Assembly (NCBI RefSeq): GCF_024436175.1
Contig: NZ_JANFQP010000002.1
Location: forward strand, 496,001 to 560,000
Direction: 5' to 3'
DNA: 64,000 bases
Source: Kaistella montana
GTDB lineage: Bacteria; Bacteroidota; Bacteroidia; Flavobacteriales; Weeksellaceae
This document shows, in pieces, positions 26,490 to 34,760 of the stretch. The stretch's first letter is position 1, and each line of letters begins with the position of its first letter. The notes below the pieces were generated by a model. That model had not been told where the DNA came from. It was given only the letters and a program-made list of their open reading frames with translations, and made no database searches. The position numbers and the translations under genes were made by a program.

Positions 26490-27818
26490 ATGAACAGAAA
26501 AAGCCTTATCACGATCTCCTGGATTACCCTTTTTATAGGGATTTTCATCTTCGTGTTTTTTAGCAAAGAGAAAACACCGGAAATGTTCTTTCTCAATATT
26601 TTCATCGCTGGGCTTTACACTTTCGTGCTTTCCTTGGGAAACGGTTGGGTGAATGATACGCTTTCGAAAAGATTTTCTTGGGTAGAAGAAACCAGAAAAC
26701 GCGTTATTTTTGGCATTATCGCTACGGTTTTGGTGAATGTAGTTTTGGTATTCTTCTGCAATTATGTGAACTTCATCATCTTCCAAAAGCAAGATTTTTC
26801 GGGATTTTTCGAAGGAAATATGGGTTTCAACAATTGGTTTACGATTAATATTGCACTTTTGATCTCCGCAATTCTCCACGCCAAAAGCTTCATGGAAGAA
26901 TGGAAAAAATCAACAAGAAAGGAAGTCGTAGAACAGAAACTCATCGCCAAATCCGCCAACGCACAATTTGAAAGTCTGAAAAACCAACTCGATCCGCATT
27001 TTCTTTTTAATTCTTTAAATGTTTTAAGTGCATTAATTGATGAAAATCCTGATCAGGCGCAACGTTTTACGGCATCGATGTCGAAGATTTACCGCTATGT
27101 TCTCGAGCAAAAAGATAAAGAATTGGTCACCGTGGAGGAGGAACTGGATTTTGCGAAAACATATTGTGACCTCCTGAAAACCCGTTTCGAAGACAGTGTA
27201 AATTTCGAATTCCAAGTGGATGAAAATGTGAAAAAATCTTTTGTAGTACCACTTTCCTTACAATTGTTATTGGAAAATTGCATAAAACATAATTTCGCAA
27301 CTTCACAAAAACCGTTGAACATTAAAATCTATTCGGAAGACGGATTCCTGTTAATTGAAAATAATTTAATGGCGAGAGAACAAGTAAAAGAAAGCGCAGG
27401 AATTGGACTTTCCAACATCGTTCAGCGGTATTCGTTATTAACCAAGCAAAATGTTTTCATAGAAAAATCAAAGGATTTCTTCCGCGTGAAAATCCCTATT
27501 CTTACTCAGAAAATTACAGCCATGACTACACAACTTTCACACGAACAAATGGCTTACGAAAAAGCCTCAAAACGCGTAGAAGAACTCAAAGGTTTCTACG
27601 GAAACTTAATTTCTTACTGTATTTTTATTCCATTTTTAATTTTTATCAATTTCCACACTTCGCCTCAATATTATTGGTTTTGGTGGCCGATGTTAGGTTG
27701 GGGAATTGGTTTGATTTCTCACGGAATTAAGACTTTTGGTATCGGTACAGATTGGGAAGAACGCCAAATCAAAAAATACATGGAAAGAGAAGAAGAAAAC
27801 GCAAAAAAATTAAAATAA
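26490..27818 (+). CDS. LytS-type sensor histidine kinase with C-terminal 2TM domain
   Basis: 442 residues. The N-terminal part has four hydrophobic segments (about 8-25, 34-52, 72-95, 110-128) and no large periplasmic sensor. The His_kinase motif DPHFLFNSLNVLSAL (about 169-183) holds the phospho-acceptor His. A HATPase part follows with LLLENCIKHN (about 258-267) and GIGLSNIVQRY (about 307-317). Beyond the kinase is an extra 2TM domain (about 352-440): helix YEKASKRVEELKGFY, two membrane segments and the WEERQIKKYMERE end. The partner is the LytTR regulator four genes on. The signal is unknown. Confidence 0.9.
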   Translation: MNRKSLITISWITLFIGIFIFVFFSKEKTPEMFFLNIFIAGLYTFVLSLGNGWVNDTLSKRFSWVEETRKRVIFGIIATVLVNVVLVFFCNYVNFIIFQKQDFSGFFEGNMGFNNWFTINIALLISAILHAKSFMEEWKKSTRKEVVEQKLIAKSANAQFESLKNQLDPHFLFNSLNVLSALIDENPDQAQRFTASMSKIYRYVLEQKDKELVTVEEELDFAKTYCDLLKTRFEDSVNFEFQVDENVKKSFVVPLSLQLLLENCIKHNFATSQKPLNIKIYSEDGFLLIENNLMAREQVKESAGIGLSNIVQRYSLLTKQNVFIEKSKDFFRVKIPILTQKITAMTTQLSHEQMAYEKASKRVEELKGFYGNLISYCIFIPFLIFINFHTSPQYYWFWWPMLGWGIGLISHGIKTFGIGTDWEERQIKKYMEREEENAKKLK

Positions 27819-27820
27819 TT

Positions 27821-28309
27821 ATGGAAAATATCAACTTATATAAAAGAGCGCTCAATAAATGGAATTTTTTAAAAAAATTCTACTTAAAGCTGGCAATTGT
27901 AATTATTTTCAACATATCATATTCTTGTTTCTTATATTTTAGAAAAGGAGAAATGATGAATCATGTAAGCTTATATTTCTTATTTTTTTCAGCAATGTAT
28001 TTGGCTTATCATATTTTGAAATATGTGTTGATAAGTTTCTTTATGAATTCTAACAAAAACTTCACTTTAGAAAAAAAGGAAATCTTTTTCTTTTCACACG
28101 TCTCACATTTCATAATATTCTTCATAATGAAGTTGTTAATTGACCTAAACAGAACCGTTTATAATAAGGACATTTTTGAAGATTATTCAAGTTTCTTATT
28201 CTGGTTTGCTATAATTTTGTTACACGGAATAGTAGTTTTAAATCCTCTTAAAAATTGGGAACAAAGAAAGACCAAGGAACTGATGGAGAAATACAAGCAA
28301 AATAATTAA
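27821..28309 (+). CDS. 2TM-related membrane protein with four membrane segments
   Basis: 162 residues from the ATG at 27821, two bases after the kinase stop. A longer frame from 27752 would sit inside the kinase gene and reads a basic peptide there that looks non-coding. Four hydrophobic stretches (about 21-40, 47-72, 88-108, 124-142) are followed by the short tail WEQRKTKELMEKYKQ, which is the same as the end of the neighbouring 2TM proteins. It looks like an expanded or doubled 2TM unit. Function unknown. Its Lys/Phe/Ile-rich composition is more AT-biased than the kinase. Confidence 0.75.
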   Translation: MENINLYKRALNKWNFLKKFYLKLAIVIIFNISYSCFLYFRKGEMMNHVSLYFLFFSAMYLAYHILKYVLISFFMNSNKNFTLEKKEIFFFSHVSHFIIFFIMKLLIDLNRTVYNKDIFEDYSSFLFWFAIILLHGIVVLNPLKNWEQRKTKELMEKYKQNN

Positions 28310-28368
28310 AAAAAGAAGCCTTGAACAATCAAGAAATAAGAGTTTAGAAAAATAAAACTTAAATAACC

Positions 28369-28659
28369 ATGGAAAACTTTAACGAAAACAATATCAAGTA
28401 TTTAGAAGCTCAGAAAAGAGTGAAGAAACTCAAAGGGTTTTATATTCATGCGACAGTTTATGTGTTGGTGAATTTGTTTCTCATCGCAAGAAATGTTCAG
28501 CAAGGCGAATCTATTTTGAGTTTGGATAATTACTGGACGGCATTGTTCTGGGGAATCGGACTTTTGGGACATGCTTCAAGCATCTTTTTGCCGAACCTTT
28601 TTCTTGGTAAAGATTGGGAAGAAAGAAAAACCAAAGAATTAATGGATAAGTATAGATAA
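28369..28659 (+). CDS. 2TM domain protein
   Basis: 96 residues. An N-terminal charged helix (YLEAQKRVKKLKGFYIHA, about 11-28) is followed by two membrane segments (about 29-45 and 62-80) with the short loop between, and the end is WEERKTKELMDKYR. This matches the 2TM family (PF13239), a membrane hairpin often found near LytTR systems and of unknown biochemical role. The kinase C-terminus carries the same unit. 59 bases after the previous gene and 11 before the next. Confidence 0.82.
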   Translation: MENFNENNIKYLEAQKRVKKLKGFYIHATVYVLVNLFLIARNVQQGESILSLDNYWTALFWGIGLLGHASSIFLPNLFLGKDWEERKTKELMDKYR

Positions 28660-28670
28660 AAATATAAAAA

Positions 28671-28988
28671 ATGGAACCTATAAACAATAAAAATATTAAG
28701 TACGAACGAGCTAGAAAAAGAATGAAAGAAATCAAAGGGTTCTATATTCATGCTTTGTTTTTTGTTTTGGTAAATATATTATTGATAATAATGAAAGTTA
28801 TTTACGGGGAACATGTTGTTGGAGAACCGCAGATAAAAATAAGTCAATTCCTTACCATAATTCTTTGGGGAGTTGGTTTATTAGCACATGGATTGTCTGT
28901 ATTCCTACCTAATTTTATCTTTGGAAAGAACTGGGAAGAAAAGAAAATCCGTGAATTGATGGAAAGAAACAGAAATTTGAAAATATGA
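28671..28988 (+). CDS. 2TM domain protein
   Basis: 105 residues, clearly a paralogue of the 28369 gene: YERARKRMKEIKGFYIHA at about 11-28, two membrane segments (about 29-47 and 66-85), and the end WEEKKIRELMERN. It is slightly longer in the loop between the membrane segments. Its stop overlaps the start of the regulator by four bases (ATGA), so the two are translationally coupled. Confidence 0.82.
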   Translation: MEPINNKNIKYERARKRMKEIKGFYIHALFFVLVNILLIIMKVIYGEHVVGEPQIKISQFLTIILWGVGLLAHGLSVFLPNFIFGKNWEEKKIRELMERNRNLKI

Positions 28989-29725
28989 ATGTAGTAATTA
29001 TCGAAGACGAAAAACCAGCAGCAAGAAAATTAACTCGGTTATTGAGTTTATTTCCTGATTTAGAATTAGTTGCAACGATAAATTCTGTGGAAGAAGGAAT
29101 ACAGTGGTTTTCTGATAATCCACATCCGGATTTGATATTTTCCGACATTGTTTTGGGCGATGGTTTGTCTTTTGACATCTTTGAAAAAATTCCGACCAAA
29201 AGTTTCATCATTTACACCACCGCCTTTGATCAATATACTTTGAAGGCTTTTAAACTCAATTCCATCGATTATCTTTTGAAACCGATTATGGAAGAAGATT
29301 TGCAAAAAGCGATTGATAAATTCAAGAGTTTCTTGCCTTCCGAAGGTGTTCGTAATATTCACGAAATCAAATCTTTAATTAAAGAGGAGAAACAAAAACT
29401 TTCAAGAATATTGGTTAAAATCGGATACAACTTGAAAATTGTTCAAACCGATGAGGTTTCTTGTTTTTACAGTGAAAACAAAATCGTTTATCTTCAAACC
29501 AAAGAGAGGGTTTTCCCTACCGATTTTACCTTGGATGAATTGCAAGAAGTTCTCGATGAGAAATGCTTTTTCCGCGTGAATCGGCAGTTTATCATCAATT
29601 CAAATTATATCAAAAACATCCACACTTCGCCTTATTACAAAGTGGAAATAGAGTTTCAACCTTCAGATGAAATCACAGTGAGCCGCGACAGAGTAAAGGA
29701 TTTTAAAGATTGGTTGAGTAAATAA
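28985..29725 (+). CDS. LytTR-family response regulator
   Basis: 246 residues. The receiver domain (1-120) has the acidic pocket IIEDEKPAARK (5-15), the phospho-acceptor Asp in DLIFSDIVLGDGL (near residue 54-56) and Lys in DYLLKPI (near 100). The DNA-binding LytTR domain (about 140-246) has VKIGYNLKIV, VFPTDFTLDELQEVL, FFRVNRQFIIN and the end VSRDRVKDFKDWL. It would bind direct repeats at target promoters after phosphorylation by the kinase in the same operon. Convergent with mnmA, with one base between the stops. Confidence 0.92.
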   Translation: MNVVIIEDEKPAARKLTRLLSLFPDLELVATINSVEEGIQWFSDNPHPDLIFSDIVLGDGLSFDIFEKIPTKSFIIYTTAFDQYTLKAFKLNSIDYLLKPIMEEDLQKAIDKFKSFLPSEGVRNIHEIKSLIKEEKQKLSRILVKIGYNLKIVQTDEVSCFYSENKIVYLQTKERVFPTDFTLDELQEVLDEKCFFRVNRQFIINSNYIKNIHTSPYYKVEIEFQPSDEITVSRDRVKDFKDWLSK

Positions 29726-29726
29726 T

Positions 29727-30914
29727 TTAAGAAATCACGCCGCTTCCGATCAATTCTTCATCGAGATACCACGCTGCAAATTGCCCTTCAGCAATCGCGG
29801 ATTGTGGATTTTCAAACTCGATGAAAAGACCTTCTTCAAACTGATATAAAGTAGCATTTTCCAAAGCTTGACGATAACGAATTCTCGCCTGAACTTTCTT
29901 CGATTCACCATTTTTCAAACGCAAATCTTCACGAACCCAATGAATTTCTGATGGTTCTATTTTCAATGCGGAACGGAAAAGTCCAGGGAAGTTTCTTCCT
30001 TCACCCACAAAAATGGTGTTGGTTTCCATGTCTCTAGAGATGATGAAACAAGATTCTTTGTGTCCACCAATTCCTAAACCTTTGCTTTGTCCGATCGTGA
30101 AATAGTGCGCACCTTGGTGTTTTCCGATGACTTTTCCGTCGGTTTTTTGGTATTTTATTTTTCTGGAAAGAAACTCTAATTCTTCCAATTTTGATGAAAA
30201 TTCAGGTTTTTCAGTGCGAAAACCTTCAAAATCATTAAATATTTCAACAATTTCGCCTTCTTTTGGTTTCAATTGTTGTTGAAGGAAAGTAGGCAAACTT
30301 ACTTTCCCAATGAAACATAAACCTTGAGAATCTTTCTTATCAGCAGTCACCAAACCGATTTCTTTCGCGATTTCTCGCACTTCAGGTTTGGTCAATTCAC
30401 CAATCGGAAATAATGCTTTGGAAAGCTGATCCTGATTGAGCTGACACAAGAAATAGGATTGATCTTTATTATTGTCTTTTCCGGCAAGAAGATGATAGAT
30501 TTCTTTTCCGTTTTCATCAAAAGTGGATTCCAAACGAGCGTAATGTCCGGTTGCTACTTTATCGGCTCCCAAAGACAATGCGGTTTTCATAAAAACATCG
30601 AATTTCACCTCGCGATTACAGAGAACATCGGGGTTTGGGGTTCTTCCTTTTTCGTATTCAGCAAACATATAATCCACGATCTTTTCTTTATAAAGTTCGC
30701 TCATATCGATTACCTGATACGGGATTCCTAACTTTTGGGCAACCATTAATGCATCATTACTGTCTTCGATCCAAGGACATTCGTCTTCCAAAGTAACGGA
30801 AGCATCGTTCCAGTTTCTCATGAAAAGTGCCACCACTTCATGCCCTTGTTTTTGCAACAAATACGCTGCTACACTCGAATCTACACCACCGGATAAACCT
30901 ACTACTATTTTCAT
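29727..30914 (-). CDS. mnmA: tRNA 2-thiouridylase MnmA
   Basis: Adds sulfur to position 2 of wobble U34 in tRNA for Lys, Glu and Gln. 395 residues. The PP-loop ATP site GLSGGVDSS is at 6-14. The two catalytic Cys lie in [11 protein letters not shown] (near 100) and QGLCFIGK (near 200). The GHYARL motif (about 122-127) and the C-terminal beta-barrel (RIRYRQ, then [16 protein letters not shown]) complete the family pattern. Single gene with a clear promoter at 30955. Works on the same base as MnmG encoded at 5085-6947. Confidence 0.96.
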   Translation of the reverse strand: MKIVVGLSGGVDSSVAAYLLQKQGHEVVALFMRNWNDASVTLEDECPWIEDSNDALMVAQKLGIPYQVIDMSELYKEKIVDYMFAEYEKGRTPNPDVLCNREVKFDVFMKTALSLGADKVATGHYARLESTFDENGKEIYHLLAGKDNNKDQSYFLCQLNQDQLSKALFPIGELTKPEVREIAKEIGLVTADKKDSQGLCFIGKVSLPTFLQQQLKPKEGEIVEIFNDFEGFRTEKPEFSSKLEELEFLSRKIKYQKTDGKVIGKHQGAHYFTIGQSKGLGIGGHKESCFIISRDMETNTIFVGEGRNFPGLFRSALKIEPSEIHWVREDLRLKNGESKKVQARIRYRQALENATLYQFEEGLFIEFENPQSAIAEGQFAAWYLDEELIGSGVIS

Positions 30915-30954
30915 ATTATTGTTACGCTTTCGTTAAGGGAAAGTTTTACGGGTG

Positions 30955-30962
30955 CAAATTTA
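30955..30962 (-). promoter_or_regulatory. -7 box (with -33) for mnmA
   Basis: Reverse strand TAAATTTG, an exact TAnnTTTG, 41 bases before the mnmA ATG. A TTTG lies 21 bases upstream (CAAA at 30984-30987 on the + strand). Confidence 0.65.
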
Positions 30963-31093
30963 CAACAATAAACTAAATTATCTCAAACTCAATATAAATG
31001 CTATAAATCTGAATGATTGAGAAAAAGTTATGGAACGTAAAATAAAAACGCTTCCCTTTCTGAAAGCTTTGTATGAAATTGATAATTAATGTT

Positions 31094-31735
31094 TTAAGGT
31101 TTGTTTGCTAAGAAATATTCCGCTTCAGCTTTTCCCCAATTTGGATCTAAAGAAGATTTTGGTTGGTACACTTTAAACTGATCCAGCGCTTTTTGAAACA
31201 ATTCCAAACCTTTGGTTTTGCTTCCTCCGAATTGTTCTGGAGTATAATAGGTATCTTCTGCTTTCATCAAAGTAATTCGTGGGTTTTCGGCATCTATTTT
31301 TTCGGCTTTTGATAAGGCGTCTGCAGCCAACATTCCTTCGCTCATAAACCTTTGTTGAGGATTAACCATCATTTTAAGGCTGTGAATCATCTTCTGTAGA
31401 ACCAGATTTTCTGCAGAGTCTTTATTTAATTCCATCGCTAAATCTAAATATTTCTGCGCTTCATCAGCAATGGGATCCAGTTCTTCTTTTTTACCTTCAC
31501 GCATCGCCAATCTTCCTTTTTGAATGGAGGCAAAAGCAGCGTAATAATACGGAAGCCATTGGGTTTTTTCTTTGTCTCCAATTCTTTTGAAATCATTGGT
31601 TAAAGCAGTGAACTCATCCGGAGTTTTGTGTTGTTGAACGGTTGCTATTTTTTCGGTCATTGCTTTTTCATAAGCGGTTTGAGAGAATGCTGTGAATCCT
31701 ACGAATAAGAAAAGCATGAAGAATACGTTTTTCAT
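31094..31735 (-). CDS. Exported TPR-like protein of unknown function
   Basis: 213 residues from the ATG at 31735, which gives a proper signal peptide (MKNVFFMLFLFVGFTAFSQ). The longer frame starts with TTG at 31762, inside the -7 box at 31760-31767, and is rejected. The rest is all-helical with TPR-like spacing: DFKRIGDKEKTQWLPYYYAAFA, then AQKYLDLAMELNKDSAEN, ISAENPRI-type repeats and LELFQKALDQF. Probably periplasmic. Next to a TonB-dependent receptor on the same strand but with its own promoter, so a functional link is only suggested. Confidence 0.8.
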   Translation of the reverse strand: MKNVFFMLFLFVGFTAFSQTAYEKAMTEKIATVQQHKTPDEFTALTNDFKRIGDKEKTQWLPYYYAAFASIQKGRLAMREGKKEELDPIADEAQKYLDLAMELNKDSAENLVLQKMIHSLKMMVNPQQRFMSEGMLAADALSKAEKIDAENPRITLMKAEDTYYTPEQFGGSKTKGLELFQKALDQFKVYQPKSSLDPNWGKAEAEYFLANKP

Positions 31736-31759
31736 TTCTGTTATTTTTAATTGTTGAAT

Positions 31760-31767
31760 CAAAGGTA
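31760..31767 (-). promoter_or_regulatory. -7 box for the TPR-like gene
   Basis: Reverse strand TACCTTTG, an exact TAnnTTTG, 25 bases before the ATG at 31735. Confidence 0.6.
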
Positions 31768-31851
31768 TTTTGAAAAGGATAAGGTTGAAATTATTTTTAT
31801 CTGAAAGGTTGATTTTGCTTTCCGAACAGTCAATAAATCCGTTGTGCAGTT

Positions 31852-34056
31852 TTACAGATTATTATTAATGGCATCATTTGTTTTATCAATACCAAAACTG
31901 ATGAATGCGCCGATGAATACGAAAGTGTTAACCGGCGGAACCACTGCGGAACTTCTTAATCCGTCATTCGAGAAATTGTAACCATAAACATTTTTGCTTC
32001 CTAAAATATTGGAGATGCTTAACACCAAAACGGTAAATGCTTCTGAATCTTTTTTGCCTAAATTCGGGAGGTAATTCACACTGAAATTTAACCCTTTATA
32101 ATCTTTTAGTTTGCCTTCATGCCGAATTATATTTTGCTGATTTTCTGAAACGATGTCATAATAAGGCCTTCCAGAAGCATAAGTGTATGAGAGATTAAAG
32201 CCCGTTTTCCATTTCACAACAAATTTTTTGGCAATTGCAGAAAGCGTATGTTCCGCTGCGAAACTTGGTGCCAAACTTATCGGATAATTCATAAAATCTC
32301 TTTTAGAATCCAGGTAAGAGTAAGAAATCCAGTAATCGATATTTTTTAAAGATTTTTTATCGCGCCAGAAAACTTCCAGTCCTTTTGCATAGCCTTTCCC
32401 ATCGTTGTTTGCTGCTGTTTGATAATTGGTTTCGCCGAATGTTTTTATCAGCTTTTTATAATCTTTGTAAAATGCTTCGAAGCGCAAACTTCTACCTTCG
32501 GACGATCTTATCAATTGGAAAATATAATGTTCTGCTCTTTGAAAATTCAATGGAGTATTGTCATTCAAATACTTGCTTTCTGGGTTTTGGTAGAAAATTC
32601 CGTAGGCTAAAGAAGACGTCCATTCCTTTGAAAGCCGGTAAGCCAAAGCCAGCCTTGGAGCGAAATTGGTTTTGTTCAGATAAGAAGAATGTTCTCCTCG
32701 AAATCCGATTTTTGTGGAGAAATTATTGCTGAAACCCAAATCTGTTTCCACAAATGCTGACGAAATTAAATCTTTATAATTCTTCCCGAAATTATTGTTT
32801 TCTTTGGCATTGTTGAATTCAAAACCACCACGAACCGCACTGATTTTATTAATTTTTCTTTCTAAAACTGTTTTAAAATTGAAATAATTGCCAATATTAT
32901 CAAAATTAAATTCTGGCGTTTCCAGATTATTTCTTAATGTAGAAAATTTCAAATCTGTAGCGTTGTAAGAATATGAACTTCCGGCATTCAAAAGATATTT
33001 CCCAAATTTTTGTCGGAAAGACAAGTTGTGATAAGTGTTTGAGGATTTTAAATCGACTTTATTTTCATCATATTCCGACTCCAAACTTTCACTTTTTACC
33101 GCCAAAGAATTGGTATCGAAACTTCCGTAATATTTAAACATTCCACCCGATTTTGTACGGATTCTGAAATTCGCATCGCCACCGAAACCTTGCGCCGGTT
33201 TCGAGAAATCGGTGTTATAATTCATGAGTTTCTGCATTAAAGCTAAATTAAAATAAGACAAACTGGTCCCAAAAGAATAGGTTTTATCCTCTGAAAGCTT
33301 TTGGAAACTTCCACTTAAAAAGATCGGAGAAATCCCAAAATCGAAGGAGGAGGTATCGGGCAAATCCACACTTTCTAAAATTAAAGCTCCCGAAAGCGCC
33401 TGTCCGTAAACAGCAGAATAACCTCCGCTGGAAAATATGTTTCCTTTGAAAAGTGATGTGTTGAAACGGTCTCTGCCCGCAATTCCCGGAACCGAATTGG
33501 TGAAATAATTGTTAATTAAACTTCCGTCCATAAAGATTTTGGTTTCGGCGCCAGTTCCGCCTCGTACAAAAAGACCTTCATTTTCGCCTACTTTTTGCAC
33601 ACCAGGAAGGAAAGTTAAAGCCGAAGATATTTGTCCATCTGCACCGGCTGTAGTATAAATATCACGCGGAGTGAGAAGTGCTGTTGCGCGTTTTTTATCG
33701 CTTGCTTCTATAGATCCGGCTGAAATAACTACTGCATCAATTTCGGAAATCTGCTCTTTTAAGTCTGCATTTACCGTTAAATTTTCGTTTTCGAGAAGAA
33801 TAGTTTTTTCTATTTCAACAAATTTCGGATTTGAAAATACGAGAATCTGGTTTCCTTTTTCAGAAGTTTGAAAAGTGTAGTTTCCGTTTTCATCGGTCGT
33901 TGCACCGTCATAAGTGTTTTTTAAAGTTACGGAAACGTCTTTCACTCCTTTGTTTTTGAAATTTACTTTCCCCGAGATGGTAATTTGTGCGTTCGTGAAA
34001 AAAGCGACAACGAGGAGAATGAATGTTAAAACTTTTGATAAAATAAATGTCGGCAT
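31852..34056 (-). CDS. TonB-dependent outer-membrane receptor
   Basis: 734 residues from the ATG at 34056, which opens with a signal peptide (PTFILSKVLTFILLVVAFFTNAQ region). A carboxypeptidase-like regulatory domain follows (about 25-105, ITISGKVNFKNKGVKDVSV). The plug domain (about 110-230) has LLTPRDIYTTAGADGQ, FVRGGTGAETKIFMDG and YGQALSGALIL. The C-terminal 22-strand-type barrel follows. The receptor takes up a substrate at TonB expense. No SusD partner is adjacent, so a siderophore, metal or peptide is more likely than a glycan. The TTG start at 34080 overlaps the -7 box and is rejected. Confidence 0.9.
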   Translation of the reverse strand: MPTFILSKVLTFILLVVAFFTNAQITISGKVNFKNKGVKDVSVTLKNTYDGATTDENGNYTFQTSEKGNQILVFSNPKFVEIEKTILLENENLTVNADLKEQISEIDAVVISAGSIEASDKKRATALLTPRDIYTTAGADGQISSALTFLPGVQKVGENEGLFVRGGTGAETKIFMDGSLINNYFTNSVPGIAGRDRFNTSLFKGNIFSSGGYSAVYGQALSGALILESVDLPDTSSFDFGISPIFLSGSFQKLSEDKTYSFGTSLSYFNLALMQKLMNYNTDFSKPAQGFGGDANFRIRTKSGGMFKYYGSFDTNSLAVKSESLESEYDENKVDLKSSNTYHNLSFRQKFGKYLLNAGSSYSYNATDLKFSTLRNNLETPEFNFDNIGNYFNFKTVLERKINKISAVRGGFEFNNAKENNNFGKNYKDLISSAFVETDLGFSNNFSTKIGFRGEHSSYLNKTNFAPRLALAYRLSKEWTSSLAYGIFYQNPESKYLNDNTPLNFQRAEHYIFQLIRSSEGRSLRFEAFYKDYKKLIKTFGETNYQTAANNDGKGYAKGLEVFWRDKKSLKNIDYWISYSYLDSKRDFMNYPISLAPSFAAEHTLSAIAKKFVVKWKTGFNLSYTYASGRPYYDIVSENQQNIIRHEGKLKDYKGLNFSVNYLPNLGKKDSEAFTVLVLSISNILGSKNVYGYNFSNDGLRSSAVVPPVNTFVFIGAFISFGIDKTNDAINNNL

Positions 34057-34077
34057 GGTTTTAATTTTTTTATGTGC

Positions 34078-34085
34078 CAAAGCTA
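34078..34085 (-). promoter_or_regulatory. -7 box for the TonB-dependent receptor
   Basis: Reverse strand TAGCTTTG, an exact TAnnTTTG, 22 bases before the ATG at 34056. Confidence 0.6.
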
Positions 34086-34202
34086 TTGCGGAATGGCTTT
34101 TGCTGAAAATATTTTTGACTGAATGGAAGAAAATGACGACTGAATTGTGTTCTCCGGAATTTCCTTAACTTTAAACTTCGAAAAACAATAAAATAAATCA
34201 TT

Positions 34203-34706
34203 ATGAAAATCAAAGTACTTTCAATGCTAATCGGTGGTGCAGCGCTTGCGGTTTCATGTACCGTTACCAAAGATTTAGTCGTTTATCCAAAAAGCGGAAC
34301 CGAAACTCAAGGAACTGCCAAGTTTACCCAAACCGGAAAAAAAGTGACTATGGATTTGAATGTTTATAAACTTACTCCGGGAATTCATGCGGTTCACATT
34401 CACGAAAAAGGAGATTGCTCAGCAACAGACGCAAGTTCTGCTGGTGGACATTGGAATCCTTCGAAAAACGATCACGGAAAATGGGGAGCAGAGCATTTCC
34501 ACATGGGTGACATTGGAAATTTGACGGCCGATAAAGATGGAACCGCCCGTTTAAATTTTGAAACTGATAAATGGTGCATCGGCTGCAAAGACGAATCTAA
34601 AAATATCGTAGGAAAATCCTTAGTTATCCATGCCGGTAAAGACGATTTTCATACCCAACCAACCGGAAATGCAGGTGGTAGAGTAGGTTGTGTGGAAATT
34701 AAATAA
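34203..34706 (+). CDS. sodC: Cu,Zn superoxide dismutase, predicted lipoprotein
   Basis: Dismutes superoxide in the periplasm. 167 residues. The N-terminus MKIKVLSMLIGGAALAVSC is a lipobox signal with the acylated Cys at 19. Metal ligands are seen in HAVHIHEKGDC, GGHWNPS, HGKWGAEHFHMGDIGNL and the late HAGKDDF, the full Cu/Zn set. The disulfide partners are GDCS and the C-terminal RVGCVE. An extra pair, WCIGC (about 126-130), is not in the standard enzyme. Followed by a strong terminator shared with the next gene. Confidence 0.92.
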   Translation: MKIKVLSMLIGGAALAVSCTVTKDLVVYPKSGTETQGTAKFTQTGKKVTMDLNVYKLTPGIHAVHIHEKGDCSATDASSAGGHWNPSKNDHGKWGAEHFHMGDIGNLTADKDGTARLNFETDKWCIGCKDESKNIVGKSLVIHAGKDDFHTQPTGNAGGRVGCVEIK

Positions 34707-34731
34707 AAAAGATCAACTTCATAAAATAGAA

Positions 34732-34760
34732 AGGCAACTCGCACTGAGTTGCCTTTTTTT
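34732..34760. terminator. Terminator of sodC, overlapping the next stop codon
   Basis: Perfect 9-bp stem AGGCAACTC (34732-34740) / GAGTTGCCT (34746-34754) with a 5-base loop and a T-run. The T-run runs into the stop codon of the convergent membrane-protein gene at 34759. Confidence 0.9.

Noticed and set aside
27752-27820. Longer start for the four-segment 2TM gene
   Set aside because: It would overlap the end of the kinase gene and adds a basic, non-conserved peptide. The ATG at 27821 lies two bases after the kinase stop.
34057-34080. TTG start of the TonB-dependent receptor
   Set aside because: It overlaps the -7 box, and the ATG at 34056 gives a proper signal peptide.
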